From NCBI RefSeq assembly GCF_964022235.1, contig NZ_CAXHZL010000001.1, positions 248,001-312,000 on the forward strand: a stretch of 64,000 nucleotides of DNA. The letters are read 5' to 3'. The stretch is from Limimaricola sp964022235 (lineage in GTDB: Bacteria; Pseudomonadota; Alphaproteobacteria; Rhodobacterales; Rhodobacteraceae). The translations under genes and the position numbers were made by a program. Each line of letters starts with the position of its first letter. Positions within the stretch are counted from its first letter, which is position 1. Shown piece after piece: positions 42,922 to 51,583 of the stretch. Under the pieces are notes generated by a model. The model was not told where the DNA came from. It worked only from the letters and a program-made list of their open reading frames with translations, and searched no databases.

Positions 42922-43701
42922 ATGGTCCAACTGACGCTTCCCAAGAACAGCCGGATCACCCACGGGAAGACCTGGCCCAAGCCCGAGGGTGCGAGCAACC
43001 TGCGTAAGGTCCAGATCTACCGCTGGAACCCTGATGACGGAAAGAACCCGCGCGTCGACACCTACTTCGTCGATGTCGACAACTGCGGCCCGATGATTCT
43101 CGACGCTCTGATCAAGATCAAGAGCGAGATCGACCCGACGCTGACCTTCCGCCGCTCGTGCCGCGAGGGGATCTGCGGCTCCTGCGCGATGAGCATCGAC
43201 GGCATCAACACGCTGGCCTGCACCTATGGCATCGACGACGTGAAGGGCGACATCAAGATCTACCCGCTGCCGCATATGCCCGTGGTCAAGGATCTGATCC
43301 CCGATCTCACGCATTTCTATGCGCAGCACGCGAGCATCAAGCCGTGGCTGGAAACCGAGACCAACACCCCCGCCAAGGAGTGGCGTCAGTCGATCGAGGA
43401 CCGCCGCAAACTCGACGGTCTGTATGAGTGCATCATGTGCGCGTCTTGTTCGACCGCCTGCCCGTCCTACTGGTGGAACGGCGATCGCTATCTCGGACCG
43501 GCAGCACTCCTGCATGCCTACCGCTGGATCGTCGACAGCCGCGACGAGGCCACGGGCGAGCGGCTCGATGATCTCGAGGACGAGTTCAAGCTCTACCGCT
43601 GCCATACCATCATGAACTGCGCCAAGACCTGCCCCAAGGGGCTCAACCCGGCCAAGGCGATCCAGTCGATCAAGCACATGATGGTCGAGCGGGCTGTCTG
43701 A
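42922..43701 (+). CDS. sdhB: Succinate dehydrogenase iron-sulfur subunit
   Basis: 259 residues carrying all three clusters. The 2Fe-2S site is in SCREGICGSCAMSIDG and LACTYG. The 4Fe-4S site is in CIMCASCSTACPSYWW and the 3Fe-4S site in CHTIMNCAKTCPKGLNP. It links SdhA to the membrane quinone site. It starts three bases after the pyruvyltransferase stop and its stop shares a base with the next start, so the inserted genes have not broken the operon. Confidence 0.97.
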   Translation: MVQLTLPKNSRITHGKTWPKPEGASNLRKVQIYRWNPDDGKNPRVDTYFVDVDNCGPMILDALIKIKSEIDPTLTFRRSCREGICGSCAMSIDGINTLACTYGIDDVKGDIKIYPLPHMPVVKDLIPDLTHFYAQHASIKPWLETETNTPAKEWRQSIEDRRKLDGLYECIMCASCSTACPSYWWNGDRYLGPAALLHAYRWIVDSRDEATGERLDDLEDEFKLYRCHTIMNCAKTCPKGLNPAKAIQSIKHMMVERAV

Positions 43702-44543
43702 TGAAGTCGCCGCCTGACGCCGCTGCGCGCCGGGCGGCCACCCCGGTTCTCGTCTATCCCGAAGGGAGCCTGACGCCGCCGCCGATGGAGCTCTTCCTGC
43801 GAGCGGCACGAGACGCGGTGGAGGTGGCACAGGTCACCATACCGCCGCGCGACGCGGCCACTATCGAGGTTCCTGCGGGCCATATCCTGCGGCTTGGCTG
43901 CCCCGACGGTCCGCAGGTCGGGGATCTGAACCTATTTGCGAAGGACGACCTCTCCGAGCGGTTCTTCTCGGGCAAGACCCGCGCACTCCACGGCACCCAC
44001 GTAAGCACCGGCGACCGGCTTTGGTCGTGTTTTCCGTATCTGCGCCCGATGGCCACGATCATCGCCGACAGCCTCGACTGGTACGGGATCGACGCCGATG
44101 GCGGGGCCGTGCACGACGTGATCGGCACGCGCTGCGATCCCTACACGCATCAGCTGCTTTCGGGCCGTAACTACGACCGCTGTTGCCACTCGAACCTGAC
44201 GCGCGCGCTGGCGGCGCATGAAGGACTGTCTCTGAGCAAAGCAGAGACACATGTGCATGATGTGTTGAACGTCTTCATGTGCACGGGCTTCACCCGCGAC
44301 TCGGGCCGCTATTTCATGAAGGCGAGCCCGGTCAGGGCAGGGGACCACCTCGACCTCTTCGCCGAGATCGATCTGCTCGCGGTGATGAGCGCGTGTCCGG
44401 GTGGCGATTGTGGGTCGGAGCATTCGAGCGACCGCGCCGCTTGTTTCCCGCTGTCGATGGCTGTGCTACGTCCTGCACGAGGGGCGCTGGAGGGCTGGGA
44501 CAGTCCGCGGCGCAACGGCTATACGGGCGGACACGGGATCTAG
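43701..44543 (+). CDS. DUF1989 (urea carboxylase-associated) family protein
   Basis: 280-residue soluble protein of the DUF1989 family. The blocks VEVPAGHILRLGCPDGPQVGDLNLF, GDRLWSCFP, HDVIGTRCDPYTHQLLSGRNYDRCCHSNL and the C-terminal CPGGDCG (with clustered Cys and His that probably bind a metal) are typical. The family is usually found with urea carboxylase or guanidine genes, which are not here. It is coupled to sdhB by a one-base overlap. Its stop overlaps the convergent deoD stop in CTAG. Confidence 0.87.
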   Translation: MKSPPDAAARRAATPVLVYPEGSLTPPPMELFLRAARDAVEVAQVTIPPRDAATIEVPAGHILRLGCPDGPQVGDLNLFAKDDLSERFFSGKTRALHGTHVSTGDRLWSCFPYLRPMATIIADSLDWYGIDADGGAVHDVIGTRCDPYTHQLLSGRNYDRCCHSNLTRALAAHEGLSLSKAETHVHDVLNVFMCTGFTRDSGRYFMKASPVRAGDHLDLFAEIDLLAVMSACPGGDCGSEHSSDRAACFPLSMAVLRPARGALEGWDSPRRNGYTGGHGI

Positions 44544-45244
44544 GCGAAGGCGGCTTCAAGCGCGATCTCGACCATGTCGCCGAAGCTTCGCTCGCGGTCG
44601 ATTGCGGGCAGATCCTCACCGGTGACGAGATGATCCGATACGGTCAGCACAGCCAAAGCGCGGCGCCCGTGGCGGGCCGCCAGCGTGTAAAGCTCTGCCG
44701 CCTCCATTTCCACGGCAAGAATGCCGTGGCGCACCATTTGATCGTGGAGGTCGGGGCGCTCGTCGTAAAACGTGTCAGAGGAATAGATCCCGCCGACATG
44801 CACGGCGGTACCCCGGCGAGCGGCAGCGTCATGGGCCGCGCGCAAAAGCCCATAATCGGCATGCGGCGCGTAATGAATTTCGCGCAGCATCGCACGCGAG
44901 GGGTTTCCGACACTTGACGCCGTCATGGCGAGGATTACATCGCGAACCGCGATATCCGCCCGCATCGCACCACAGGATCCAATGCGGATCAGGGTCTGTA
45001 CGTCATAGTCGCGGATCAATTCATTGGCATAGATCGACAGCGACGGCATTCCCATGCCGGAGCCTTGAATGGTCACCTCATGACCACGCCATGTCCCGGT
45101 AAAACCGAACATGCCGCGCACCTCGTTGATGCAGCGCGGCGCATCGAGAAAGGTTTCGGCAGCCCATTTTGCACGCAGCGGATCGCCGGGCATGAGAACC
45201 GTCTGGGCGATTTCGCCGGGGGTCGCTCCGATATGCGTACTCAT
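44540..45244 (-). CDS. deoD: Purine-nucleoside phosphorylase, DeoD type
   Basis: 234-residue hexameric-type purine nucleoside phosphorylase that splits (deoxy)nucleosides with phosphate. Blocks VLMPGDPLRAKWAAETFL, GSGMGMPSLSIYANELI, RIGSCGAM and AVEMEAAELYTLAA (substrate ribose site) with VSDHLVTGE fit the family; length matches E. coli DeoD (239). The gene stands alone, with the hvrA terminator upstream. A second, trimeric-type phosphorylase is encoded at 52642. Confidence 0.95.
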   Translation of the reverse strand: MSTHIGATPGEIAQTVLMPGDPLRAKWAAETFLDAPRCINEVRGMFGFTGTWRGHEVTIQGSGMGMPSLSIYANELIRDYDVQTLIRIGSCGAMRADIAVRDVILAMTASSVGNPSRAMLREIHYAPHADYGLLRAAHDAAARRGTAVHVGGIYSSDTFYDERPDLHDQMVRHGILAVEMEAAELYTLAARHGRRALAVLTVSDHLVTGEDLPAIDRERSFGDMVEIALEAAFA

Positions 45245-45270
45245 GCGCCGCTCGCCTGAAAAGAGAAAGT

Positions 45271-45292
45271 GGCCGGGCGAGGTCGCCCGGCC
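45271..45292 (-). terminator. hvrA-type gene terminator
   Basis: Ten-base arms GGCCGGGCGA and TCGCCCGGCC with a two-base gap, nine bases past the H-NS family stop, followed on the minus strand by ACTTTCTCTTTTC. A convincing intrinsic terminator that also insulates deoD. Confidence 0.8.
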
Positions 45293-45301
45293 AATGGAAC
45301 T

Positions 45302-45622
45302 TTAGATTTCGAAATCGGAGATCGGACGCCCGGCGGCCTCGGCCTCGTTGATCCAGCGCGGTTTTCTGCCACGGCCGGACCAAGTCTGGGTCGGATCTTC
45401 GGGGTTGCGGTATTTCGCAGGGTTCTTGGTCTTGGACTTTCGGGCTTTGCCCGCGGACTCCGCGAGATCAGCCAAAGAAAACCCATGCTCTGCTGCAGCC
45501 CGTTCGGCGGCGTCCAATGCGGCTTTGCGCTCGCGCTGGGAAACGGTCGACAAAGCCTCATCGATATCCTTGCGAAGCTTTTCAAGTTCCTTACGAGACA
45601 TCTCGTGGAGGTTGTTGTCCAT
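45302..45622 (-). CDS. H-NS histone-like protein, HvrA type
   Basis: 106-residue member of the H-NS family. Residues 1-60 form the helical oligomerisation part (MSRKELEKLRKDIDEAL). The C-terminal DNA-binding part carries the hallmark YRNPEDPTQTWSGRGRKPRW at about 78-97. In Rhodobacter capsulatus the related HvrA controls photosynthesis and nitrogen genes and silences AT-rich DNA. I chose the ATG at 45622; an upstream extension is unlike the family. It has its own terminator. The neighbouring intergenic DNA is AT-rich, which fits autoregulation. Confidence 0.88.
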   Translation of the reverse strand: MDNNLHEMSRKELEKLRKDIDEALSTVSQRERKAALDAAERAAAEHGFSLADLAESAGKARKSKTKNPAKYRNPEDPTQTWSGRGRKPRWINEAEAAGRPISDFEI

Positions 45623-45718
45623 GTGAATGGTCTTCCTGTTGAATGGTCCCAAGTATTGACCATCATTCATTGCAATGATCAACAAGAAGCTGCGAGCTGT
45701 CCAAAAGGCTAAGTCGGC

Positions 45719-47374
45719 CTATTTCGCCGTGGATTTTCTAGAAACGATCAGTCTGGCCACATCTTCAAGCAATTCGTAGGCCGTCGTTTTCGCCAAATTT
45801 CGTAGCGTCATCACGTCCCGCAATTCTTTGGCACCGACTTCGTCGCCGTCGAAGGCGATATACCCCTGTGCCGGGATCGACCCAAGCCCGGCGTTTCGCA
45901 AAGACGCCAGAGTGGCGCTGGCCATTCGGATCGATTGCTCCGATCCAAGGCAAAAGAGCAATGCATGAGGCCGTTCTCGTAGCACCGCGTCTGTAATTTC
46001 GGCCGGAGACAGCCGCGCTCCGGGGTCGCGAAGATCGATGCCGCAATCCTTCGCGGTGCGAAAAACAGGATGCTCGATCCAAGGGCGGGCATCGAGACCG
46101 AGACGTACCAGCATCAGCGTGACGGGACGGGCCAGCCCTTGGGCGGCCTGCGCCAGCCGTTCGCGCGCCGGAGCCAGATCGGCAGGTGGCGGTGCGGGAG
46201 CGATCGAGTCGGAGCGTCGACGGGTCGAGAGCGCCGCGGTCAGCACCGCGGTCCATTCGCCCGTGGTCACCCCTGCCTTGGCGCAGGCCACCGACGGGCC
46301 CATGACGTTGATGCCGCGCTTTGCGGCCTCGCGTAGCGCCAGTAGGGATTTCTGAACGGCATTGCCGTCCCGCTCCTGACGCCAGCGCGCAAGCGCCGCG
46401 CGCCTGTCGGGCTCCGCCTCGCAGGCCGTTTCCTGCGCCGAACGCCGGGAAGGCGTACCGCAGGGCAGGGGGGCGAAGCAGGGCTCGGGCGATCCTTTGG
46501 CCTCGCGCCGTTCGAGGGCGGCGCGCAAGATGTGCGGCTCGGGGGGGTGAGTTTCGGAGAAACCCGGACCGGTCTCGGAAAGATAGAGCACCAGATCGTC
46601 GCGCGGAGCAAAGCCCGCCCCGTGCCGTTCCGCAAGCAGCGCCTGCCACAGCTGTGCGAGACATGCGCCCGCTGCGCGATCGCCGGGCGTATCGCCGGAC
46701 ATGACGAACTCGATGCCCCCGGCGGCCGCAAGCAGGTGCTGCGGTCTCTCACGCCGTGCCGTCGCCGCCAGCAGGGCCAGACCTGATTGCAGCGCATTGA
46801 CGAGGGGAGCCACCGCATCGCCATCCACCGGGGCCGAAACCCGCAACCGGGCGCCGCGCATCTGCGGCAGGGCACGCCGGCTCCACGACAGCGTATCAGC
46901 CGCAAGGTCGAGCGCCGCCTCGGACGACCAGGCTGGCGCGGCGGGGCCATGGCGCACCCCGATCGCATCGTTGCACAGCGCGCCGCGCAGCCCGGATGCC
47001 CCCTCCGGGCGCCGTTCGGCCAACGCCGCCAGCATCGCCAGAAGCCAAGGCCCTGTCGCGTCGGATGCGATCACCACCGGCACGGCTCCCCCTTGCGGCA
47101 GCAGCGCCTCCAGATCGCCGAGATGGCTGATGGCAGGCCCGTCCCGGCCCACCAGCCCCGAAGCCAATGGATGATCGGAATCGAACCCCGCACGCGTCGG
47201 CAGGTCGGGATGCAGCACCACGGGGGCGGCATCGGCGGGCCGCCGGGAGGGGGAGGGAGGAGCGGTCATGGCATCGTCCGGTTCGCATGGGCGGGCAGGC
47301 GACCGGTCCCGCGGGTCCGGGTCGGGATCGGGGCCACCTTGCACAATAGGATTCCGCGTTCTGCGGGCCTTCAT
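45719..47374 (-). CDS. Degenerate methylmalonyl-CoA mutase superfamily protein
   Basis: 551 residues. Several segments follow the mutase large chain in order: RAGFDSDHPLASGLVGRDG at 61-79, SSEAALDLAADTLSWSRRALPQM, then a stretch RWRQERDGNAVQKSLLALREA and INVMGPSVACAKAGVTTGEW. The first 100 residues of a normal mutase are missing. The substrate block with the YH-containing motif is replaced by RLRVSAPVDGDA. The C-terminal domain resembles the B12 domain but lacks the DxHxxG cobalt-ligand motif. It is therefore probably non-catalytic, perhaps a MutA-like partner subunit or chaperone. I keep the ATG at 47374 (GGAG eight bases upstream). Family link inferred by eye. Confidence 0.7.
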   Translation of the reverse strand: MKARRTRNPIVQGGPDPDPDPRDRSPARPCEPDDAMTAPPSPSRRPADAAPVVLHPDLPTRAGFDSDHPLASGLVGRDGPAISHLGDLEALLPQGGAVPVVIASDATGPWLLAMLAALAERRPEGASGLRGALCNDAIGVRHGPAAPAWSSEAALDLAADTLSWSRRALPQMRGARLRVSAPVDGDAVAPLVNALQSGLALLAATARRERPQHLLAAAGGIEFVMSGDTPGDRAAGACLAQLWQALLAERHGAGFAPRDDLVLYLSETGPGFSETHPPEPHILRAALERREAKGSPEPCFAPLPCGTPSRRSAQETACEAEPDRRAALARWRQERDGNAVQKSLLALREAAKRGINVMGPSVACAKAGVTTGEWTAVLTAALSTRRRSDSIAPAPPPADLAPARERLAQAAQGLARPVTLMLVRLGLDARPWIEHPVFRTAKDCGIDLRDPGARLSPAEITDAVLRERPHALLFCLGSEQSIRMASATLASLRNAGLGSIPAQGYIAFDGDEVGAKELRDVMTLRNLAKTTAYELLEDVARLIVSRKSTAK

Positions 47375-47563
47375 GATGAGCGCTCCGTCTCAAAGCGTCT
47401 AGCCCGGTCGCCGCCGTGGTCCCGTCGGAAGGGTCGCAATGGGCAAACTGGACCTGAAGGTGTGATCCAAACGCATCGTCTTGGCCCGTGAAAGCACAGC
47501 AGGGACGGGGGTGCGCGCGTCTCGGCGCTACCCACCGGAGCCGGTTTGCGTCAGGGTCGACGC

Positions 47564-48982
47564 ATGTTCCGCCCCGTCGAAATCCCGCTTTGGCTGCTCG
47601 TCTTGATCGTGCTTTTCGCAGCGGTCACCTTTGCCTCGCATTTTCTGTTCCCATCGGTGCGCTGGTTCTTTCGCAAACGGATGGAGCGCGCGGTGGCGCG
47701 GCTCAACACCCGGCTGGCCCGGCCGATCGAGCCGTTCAAGCTGGCACGTCGCCATGACATGATCCAGCGGCTGATCTACGATCCCGCCGTCGCGCAGGCG
47801 ATCGTCGAACATGCCCAAAGCCACGGCGTTCCCGAGAACGTGGCTTTCGAGCAGGCCCGCGACTACGCGCGTGAAATCGTGCCCTCGTTTTCGGCCACCG
47901 CCTATTTCACCTTCGGGATCCGTTTCGCCAAATGGCTCAGCCGGGCGCTCTATCGCATCCGACTGGGGGCGTTCGACCGCGCCGAGCTCGATGCGATCGA
48001 TGCGAATGCGGCCGTGGTCTTCGTGATGAACCACCGCTCCAACATGGACTATGTGCTGGTCACGTGGCTCGCCGCGCGCACCTCGGCGCTGTCCTACGCG
48101 GTGGGGGAATGGGCGCGGGTCTGGCCGCTATCGTCGGTGATCCGGGCAATGGGGGCCTATTTCATCCGCAGGCGCGAAAGGGGCGTGCTCTATCGCCGGG
48201 TGCTGCAACGCTATGTGCAGATGGCGACGGCGGGGGGCGTGGCGCAGGCCATCTTTCCCGAAGGCGGACTAAGCCTTACGGGGCGCGTGGCCGCGCCCAA
48301 GACCGGGCTTTTGGGACATATCGTCGAGGATTTCGCGAACCATCCCCGCGACGTGATCTTCGTGCCGGTGGCGCTCAACTACGATCGCGTGCTCGAGGAT
48401 CGGGTGCTGATCGGTGCGGCGGAGGCGGGCAGCCGGCGGTTTCGCGTGCCGGCGTCGCGACTGGTGGGCGCGGTGCTTGGGCATTTGGGCCAGCGGATCA
48501 CGGGGCGGTTTCGCGGCTATGGCACCGCTTCCGTCGGGTTCGGGCAACCGCTGTCGTTGGCCGAATACATGGGGGGCAAGGTGCCCGGCCCGCAGGACAC
48601 GGCACGGCTGTCGCGCGAGATGATGCGCCGTATCGAGGCAGTGATGCCGGTCTTGCCGGTGCCGCTCGTCGCGGGGATCCTGCTCGAAGTCTCGCCGCTG
48701 CCGCCTGCGCGGATCGAGATTCGCGTCGCGGCGCGTCTGGGCATGTTGCACGCGCGCGGCGTGGCGCTGCCGCGCCGTGATGCCGCGCGGATCACGGCGG
48801 ATGCGCTTGGAAACCTGATACAGCGCGGGTTGGTGGTCGAAGGGGGCGAGGGGCTCGCCCCCGCACCGGGAGCGGAGCCGGTGCTGCGCTTTTACGCGGC
48901 CTCGGTCGCGCATCATTTCGAACCTGTACGCCTCGCGGCCCCGAGCGAAGGTCTCAGCCCTCTTCCGCCACCGGCGCATTAA
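47564..48982 (+). CDS. PlsB-like glycerol-3-phosphate acyltransferase
   Basis: 472-residue membrane-bound acyltransferase. One N-terminal helix (about residues 6-28) is followed by the acyltransferase motifs: H157 in NHRSNMDY (HX4D), then YFIRRRERGVLYRRVL, and FPEGGLSLTGRVAAPKTG, which matches motif III and the PlsB-type continuation. It should put the first acyl chain on glycerol 3-phosphate, or act on a related acceptor. I choose ATG 47564, seven bases after AGGG, over a TTG at 47546. It diverges from the mutase-like gene and overlaps the helicase gene end by 29 bases. Confidence 0.85.
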   Translation: MFRPVEIPLWLLVLIVLFAAVTFASHFLFPSVRWFFRKRMERAVARLNTRLARPIEPFKLARRHDMIQRLIYDPAVAQAIVEHAQSHGVPENVAFEQARDYAREIVPSFSATAYFTFGIRFAKWLSRALYRIRLGAFDRAELDAIDANAAVVFVMNHRSNMDYVLVTWLAARTSALSYAVGEWARVWPLSSVIRAMGAYFIRRRERGVLYRRVLQRYVQMATAGGVAQAIFPEGGLSLTGRVAAPKTGLLGHIVEDFANHPRDVIFVPVALNYDRVLEDRVLIGAAEAGSRRFRVPASRLVGAVLGHLGQRITGRFRGYGTASVGFGQPLSLAEYMGGKVPGPQDTARLSREMMRRIEAVMPVLPVPLVAGILLEVSPLPPARIEIRVAARLGMLHARGVALPRRDAARITADALGNLIQRGLVVEGGEGLAPAPGAEPVLRFYAASVAHHFEPVRLAAPSEGLSPLPPPAH

Positions 48983-50489
48983 GCTCGAACGGGGCGGCAG
49001 GCGCCATGAGGTCATCGGTGCCAAGCTGGTTCGACGGCTTGGCCAGCATCGAGCGTACCACCCAGCGCAGTTCGCGCTCGGCGCGGGTAATCGCCACATA
49101 GGCAAGACGTTTCCACAATGGCTGCCCCGCTTCGACCCGACCCATCCGGGCGGCGATCTCGATGTCGGGGGCAAAGACCTGCACCGTGTCCCACTGGCTG
49201 CCTTGGGCCTTGTGGATCGTGACGGCGGCGCCGTGCAGGAATGTGGCCCCCATGCGCGCGGCATAGGGGATGAAGGGCTCGGCGTCGCCCTCTTGCTCGA
49301 TCCGCACGATCGAGGCGGCCGAAAGCTGCGGCTCGGGCGCGCCCATCACGTGCAGCCGCGAAAACCCCGGCTTGCGACCGGGGCCCATGTAGACCACCTG
49401 CGCGCCCTTGATCAGACCGCGCGCTTCGAGGTCTAGCCGCTTCTTGCGGTGCTTCAAGGGCAACTCGATGCCGTCGCAGATCAGCGGCTCACCGGGCAGC
49501 AGGTCGCCCTCAGGCGCGCCGTAAGCCGCGCGGAAAGCGTGGATCAGCCGGATGCGCGTGGCGTTGCGCCAGACCAGCACGGGGCTGCGCGCCATCAGCT
49601 CGGCTTCGACCCGCCGCGCCATGACCACACGCTCATCGCGCGCGGCGGCCTCCTGCACCAGACGTTCGAAGGCATAGAAATCGACCTGCGGATCGGCCAG
49701 AGCATGGGCGAGGTCGAGGATCGGGTTGTCGGCGTCCTGTCGGTGGATACGGTGCAGGACGTGCTTGTCGGCGTCCTTCATCGTGTCGAACACCATGCCA
49801 CCCGAGGACTGCACGGGCGGAAGCTGTGCCGGGTCGCCGAACAGCACCAGCGTCGGGAAAATCTCCTTCAGATCCTCGACCTGCTTTTCGTCGAGCATCG
49901 ACGACTCGTCGATGAAGCCGATGTCGAGCGGCTCCTCGCGGCGCTTCCAGCCGGTGATGAAGTCCGAGCCCCTGAGCCCGGCGGCGGCGAGCGCGGCGGG
50001 CACCGAGCCATGCGTGGCAAAGGCATTGGCCGCCCGGGTCAGCGCCTCTTCGGTGAGGCCTTCGATGTTGGGCTTTTCACCATCGCCGCCGAGCCATTCG
50101 GCGATCTTCTCGTATTCGGGATCATAGACCGGAGTGTAGAGAATGCGGTGGATCGTCGTCGCCGGCACGCCGCGGTTGCGCAGCACGCTCGCCGCCTTGT
50201 TGGTCGGCGCGAGGACGGCCAGCGTGCGCCGGTCCTTCTTCTTTCGTCCCTCCCAATCGCCCGAGACGATGTCGACGCCCGCCTTCTTGAGTGCGGCGGT
50301 CAGCTCCGCGAGCAGCAGCGTCTTTCCCGATCCGGCCTTGCCGATGACGGCAATGGTGCGCTGCGCGTCCGAGGCGGGCGCACTCAGCAAATCGTCGTCG
50401 AGATCGACGCCCGTGAGGCGCAAAAGCTGCGTCACGGCATCCCAGGCTTCGGCTTGGTCGGAGGAGTACGTCACGGCGGGAAGTGTCAT
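48954..50489 (-). CDS. ATP-dependent RecD-like DNA helicase
   Basis: 511-residue superfamily 1 helicase of the RecD/AAA_30 kind. Walker A GKAGSGKT is at residues 50-57. Motif Ia is LAPTNKAASVLRNRG, Walker B DIGFIDESSML, and motif III LFGDPAQLPPVQ; the C-terminal UvrD_C-like blocks AVTIHKAQGSQWDTVQVF and RLAYVAITRAERELRWV follow. It should unwind DNA in repair or recombination. RecD itself is longer and works with RecBC, absent here, so it is a stand-alone helicase. Convergent overlap with the acyltransferase gene is 29 bases. Confidence 0.92.
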   Translation of the reverse strand: MTLPAVTYSSDQAEAWDAVTQLLRLTGVDLDDDLLSAPASDAQRTIAVIGKAGSGKTLLLAELTAALKKAGVDIVSGDWEGRKKKDRRTLAVLAPTNKAASVLRNRGVPATTIHRILYTPVYDPEYEKIAEWLGGDGEKPNIEGLTEEALTRAANAFATHGSVPAALAAAGLRGSDFITGWKRREEPLDIGFIDESSMLDEKQVEDLKEIFPTLVLFGDPAQLPPVQSSGGMVFDTMKDADKHVLHRIHRQDADNPILDLAHALADPQVDFYAFERLVQEAAARDERVVMARRVEAELMARSPVLVWRNATRIRLIHAFRAAYGAPEGDLLPGEPLICDGIELPLKHRKKRLDLEARGLIKGAQVVYMGPGRKPGFSRLHVMGAPEPQLSAASIVRIEQEGDAEPFIPYAARMGATFLHGAAVTIHKAQGSQWDTVQVFAPDIEIAARMGRVEAGQPLWKRLAYVAITRAERELRWVVRSMLAKPSNQLGTDDLMAPAAPFELNAPVAEEG

Positions 50490-50539
50490 GGCGCGACCCT
50501 ATCCGCGCGCCGCGGCGGGGGCCAGAGGGGGCGCTGCGC

Positions 50540-50722
50540 CTATTCGGCGCGGCTTTGCACGGGCGGCTGCCTCTCGACGCGCTCGGTGACCGGCACGGTG
50601 GCCATCTCGTGCACGGCCTGACCCGCGGCCTCCGACAGCTTGCGCGCAAGCTGCGGCAGGCCGTTGTGGCGGGCGTAGGCTTCGAGATCGGTCAACACGT
50701 CGAACATCCATCGATGTGACAT
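50540..50722 (-). CDS. Small conserved-looking helical protein, unknown
   Basis: 60-residue protein with a plausible amphipathic helix pattern (MFDVLTDLEAYARHNGLPQLARKLSEAAGQAVHEM) and no signal peptide or membrane segment. AGGAG precedes the ATG. It lies 51 bases upstream of the helicase start on the same strand and may be co-transcribed with it. I recognise no family; coding is supported by codon bias and ribosome binding site. Confidence 0.65.
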   Translation of the reverse strand: MSHRWMFDVLTDLEAYARHNGLPQLARKLSEAAGQAVHEMATVPVTERVERQPPVQSRAE

Positions 50723-50821
50723 CGGTGCTCCTCTTTGGCTGTGGCAGCTTAACCCGACCTCAGGCTAGCACGCCGGACCGCCCCTTCGGGAGCCTTGGAA
50801 TAGAAGGGATTTTAGCCGCTC

Positions 50822-51583
50822 TCAGCGCCGCCAGCCGGCAAAGGCCGCCGAAGCTGCCCAACCTGCCATGATCGCCAGCGCCAGCGACAGCAGCCCATAA
50901 AGCGCGGCCTGCTCTTTCGAGAAGTCGTAGAGCCAGCGCTCGATGCCAACCTTGCGCACGCCGATCACCGTCTCGTAGCTGTCGATCACCGCGCCGCTGC
51001 GCGTCAGGAAAATCCGCGTGGTGTAGTTGCCCGCGACAAGATCGGCGGGCAGGGCAAGGGAGGTGCGAAACAGCGTCTCGCGATCGAGATCGACGGCCCC
51101 TTCCTGCAGACGGTAGACGTCCTGAGCCTTGCGAATCCGCACCAGCGCCGCGACGTGATCGGCGGTGTCGAAGTCGCGGTTGCCCGCTGCACGGATCGCG
51201 CGCGAAATCGACACCGCGAGCCGCAGATCCTCGGTGATGCTGAGCACATCGCCCAAGGGTGCCGTGGTGGCAACGGCGTAGAACGAAGGCGCGCCTTCGA
51301 TCCGTACGGCATCGGCATTGACCCAGATCCCCGCGCGGCGCTCCTTGAGGCGCACGATGGCGGTCTCGGCCGGCCCTGCCACGGTGACGATCACCTCGAG
51401 CGGATCGGCGTTTACCGGCGGCGGGGCCTCGCGGCGGACCGCGCCGAAGATCAGGATCTCGGAGCCGTCGAAGGTCGCGGTGATCGCGACCTGATCGCGG
51501 CTCAGTCCCAGCACGATTTCCTCGGCGCGCGCCGTCTGACCGGGCAGAGCCAGCGCGATGAGCAGGAGCATCAACCGGATCAT
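50822..51583 (-). CDS. TIGR02186 family exported membrane protein
   Basis: 253 residues with a signal peptide (residues 1-20, ending TARA) and one C-terminal helix (about 226-248) that anchors it. The extracytoplasmic part starts EEIVLGLSRDQVAITATFDGSEILIFGAV, typical of the alphaproteobacterial TIGR02186 family. Family members nearly always neighbour a TauE/SafE transporter, as here, where the genes share an ATGA overlap. A joint role in moving a sulfur or carboxylate compound is likely but unproven. Confidence 0.9.
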   Translation of the reverse strand: MIRLMLLLIALALPGQTARAEEIVLGLSRDQVAITATFDGSEILIFGAVRREAPPPVNADPLEVIVTVAGPAETAIVRLKERRAGIWVNADAVRIEGAPSFYAVATTAPLGDVLSITEDLRLAVSISRAIRAAGNRDFDTADHVAALVRIRKAQDVYRLQEGAVDLDRETLFRTSLALPADLVAGNYTTRIFLTRSGAVIDSYETVIGVRKVGIERWLYDFSKEQAALYGLLSLALAIMAGWAASAAFAGWRR

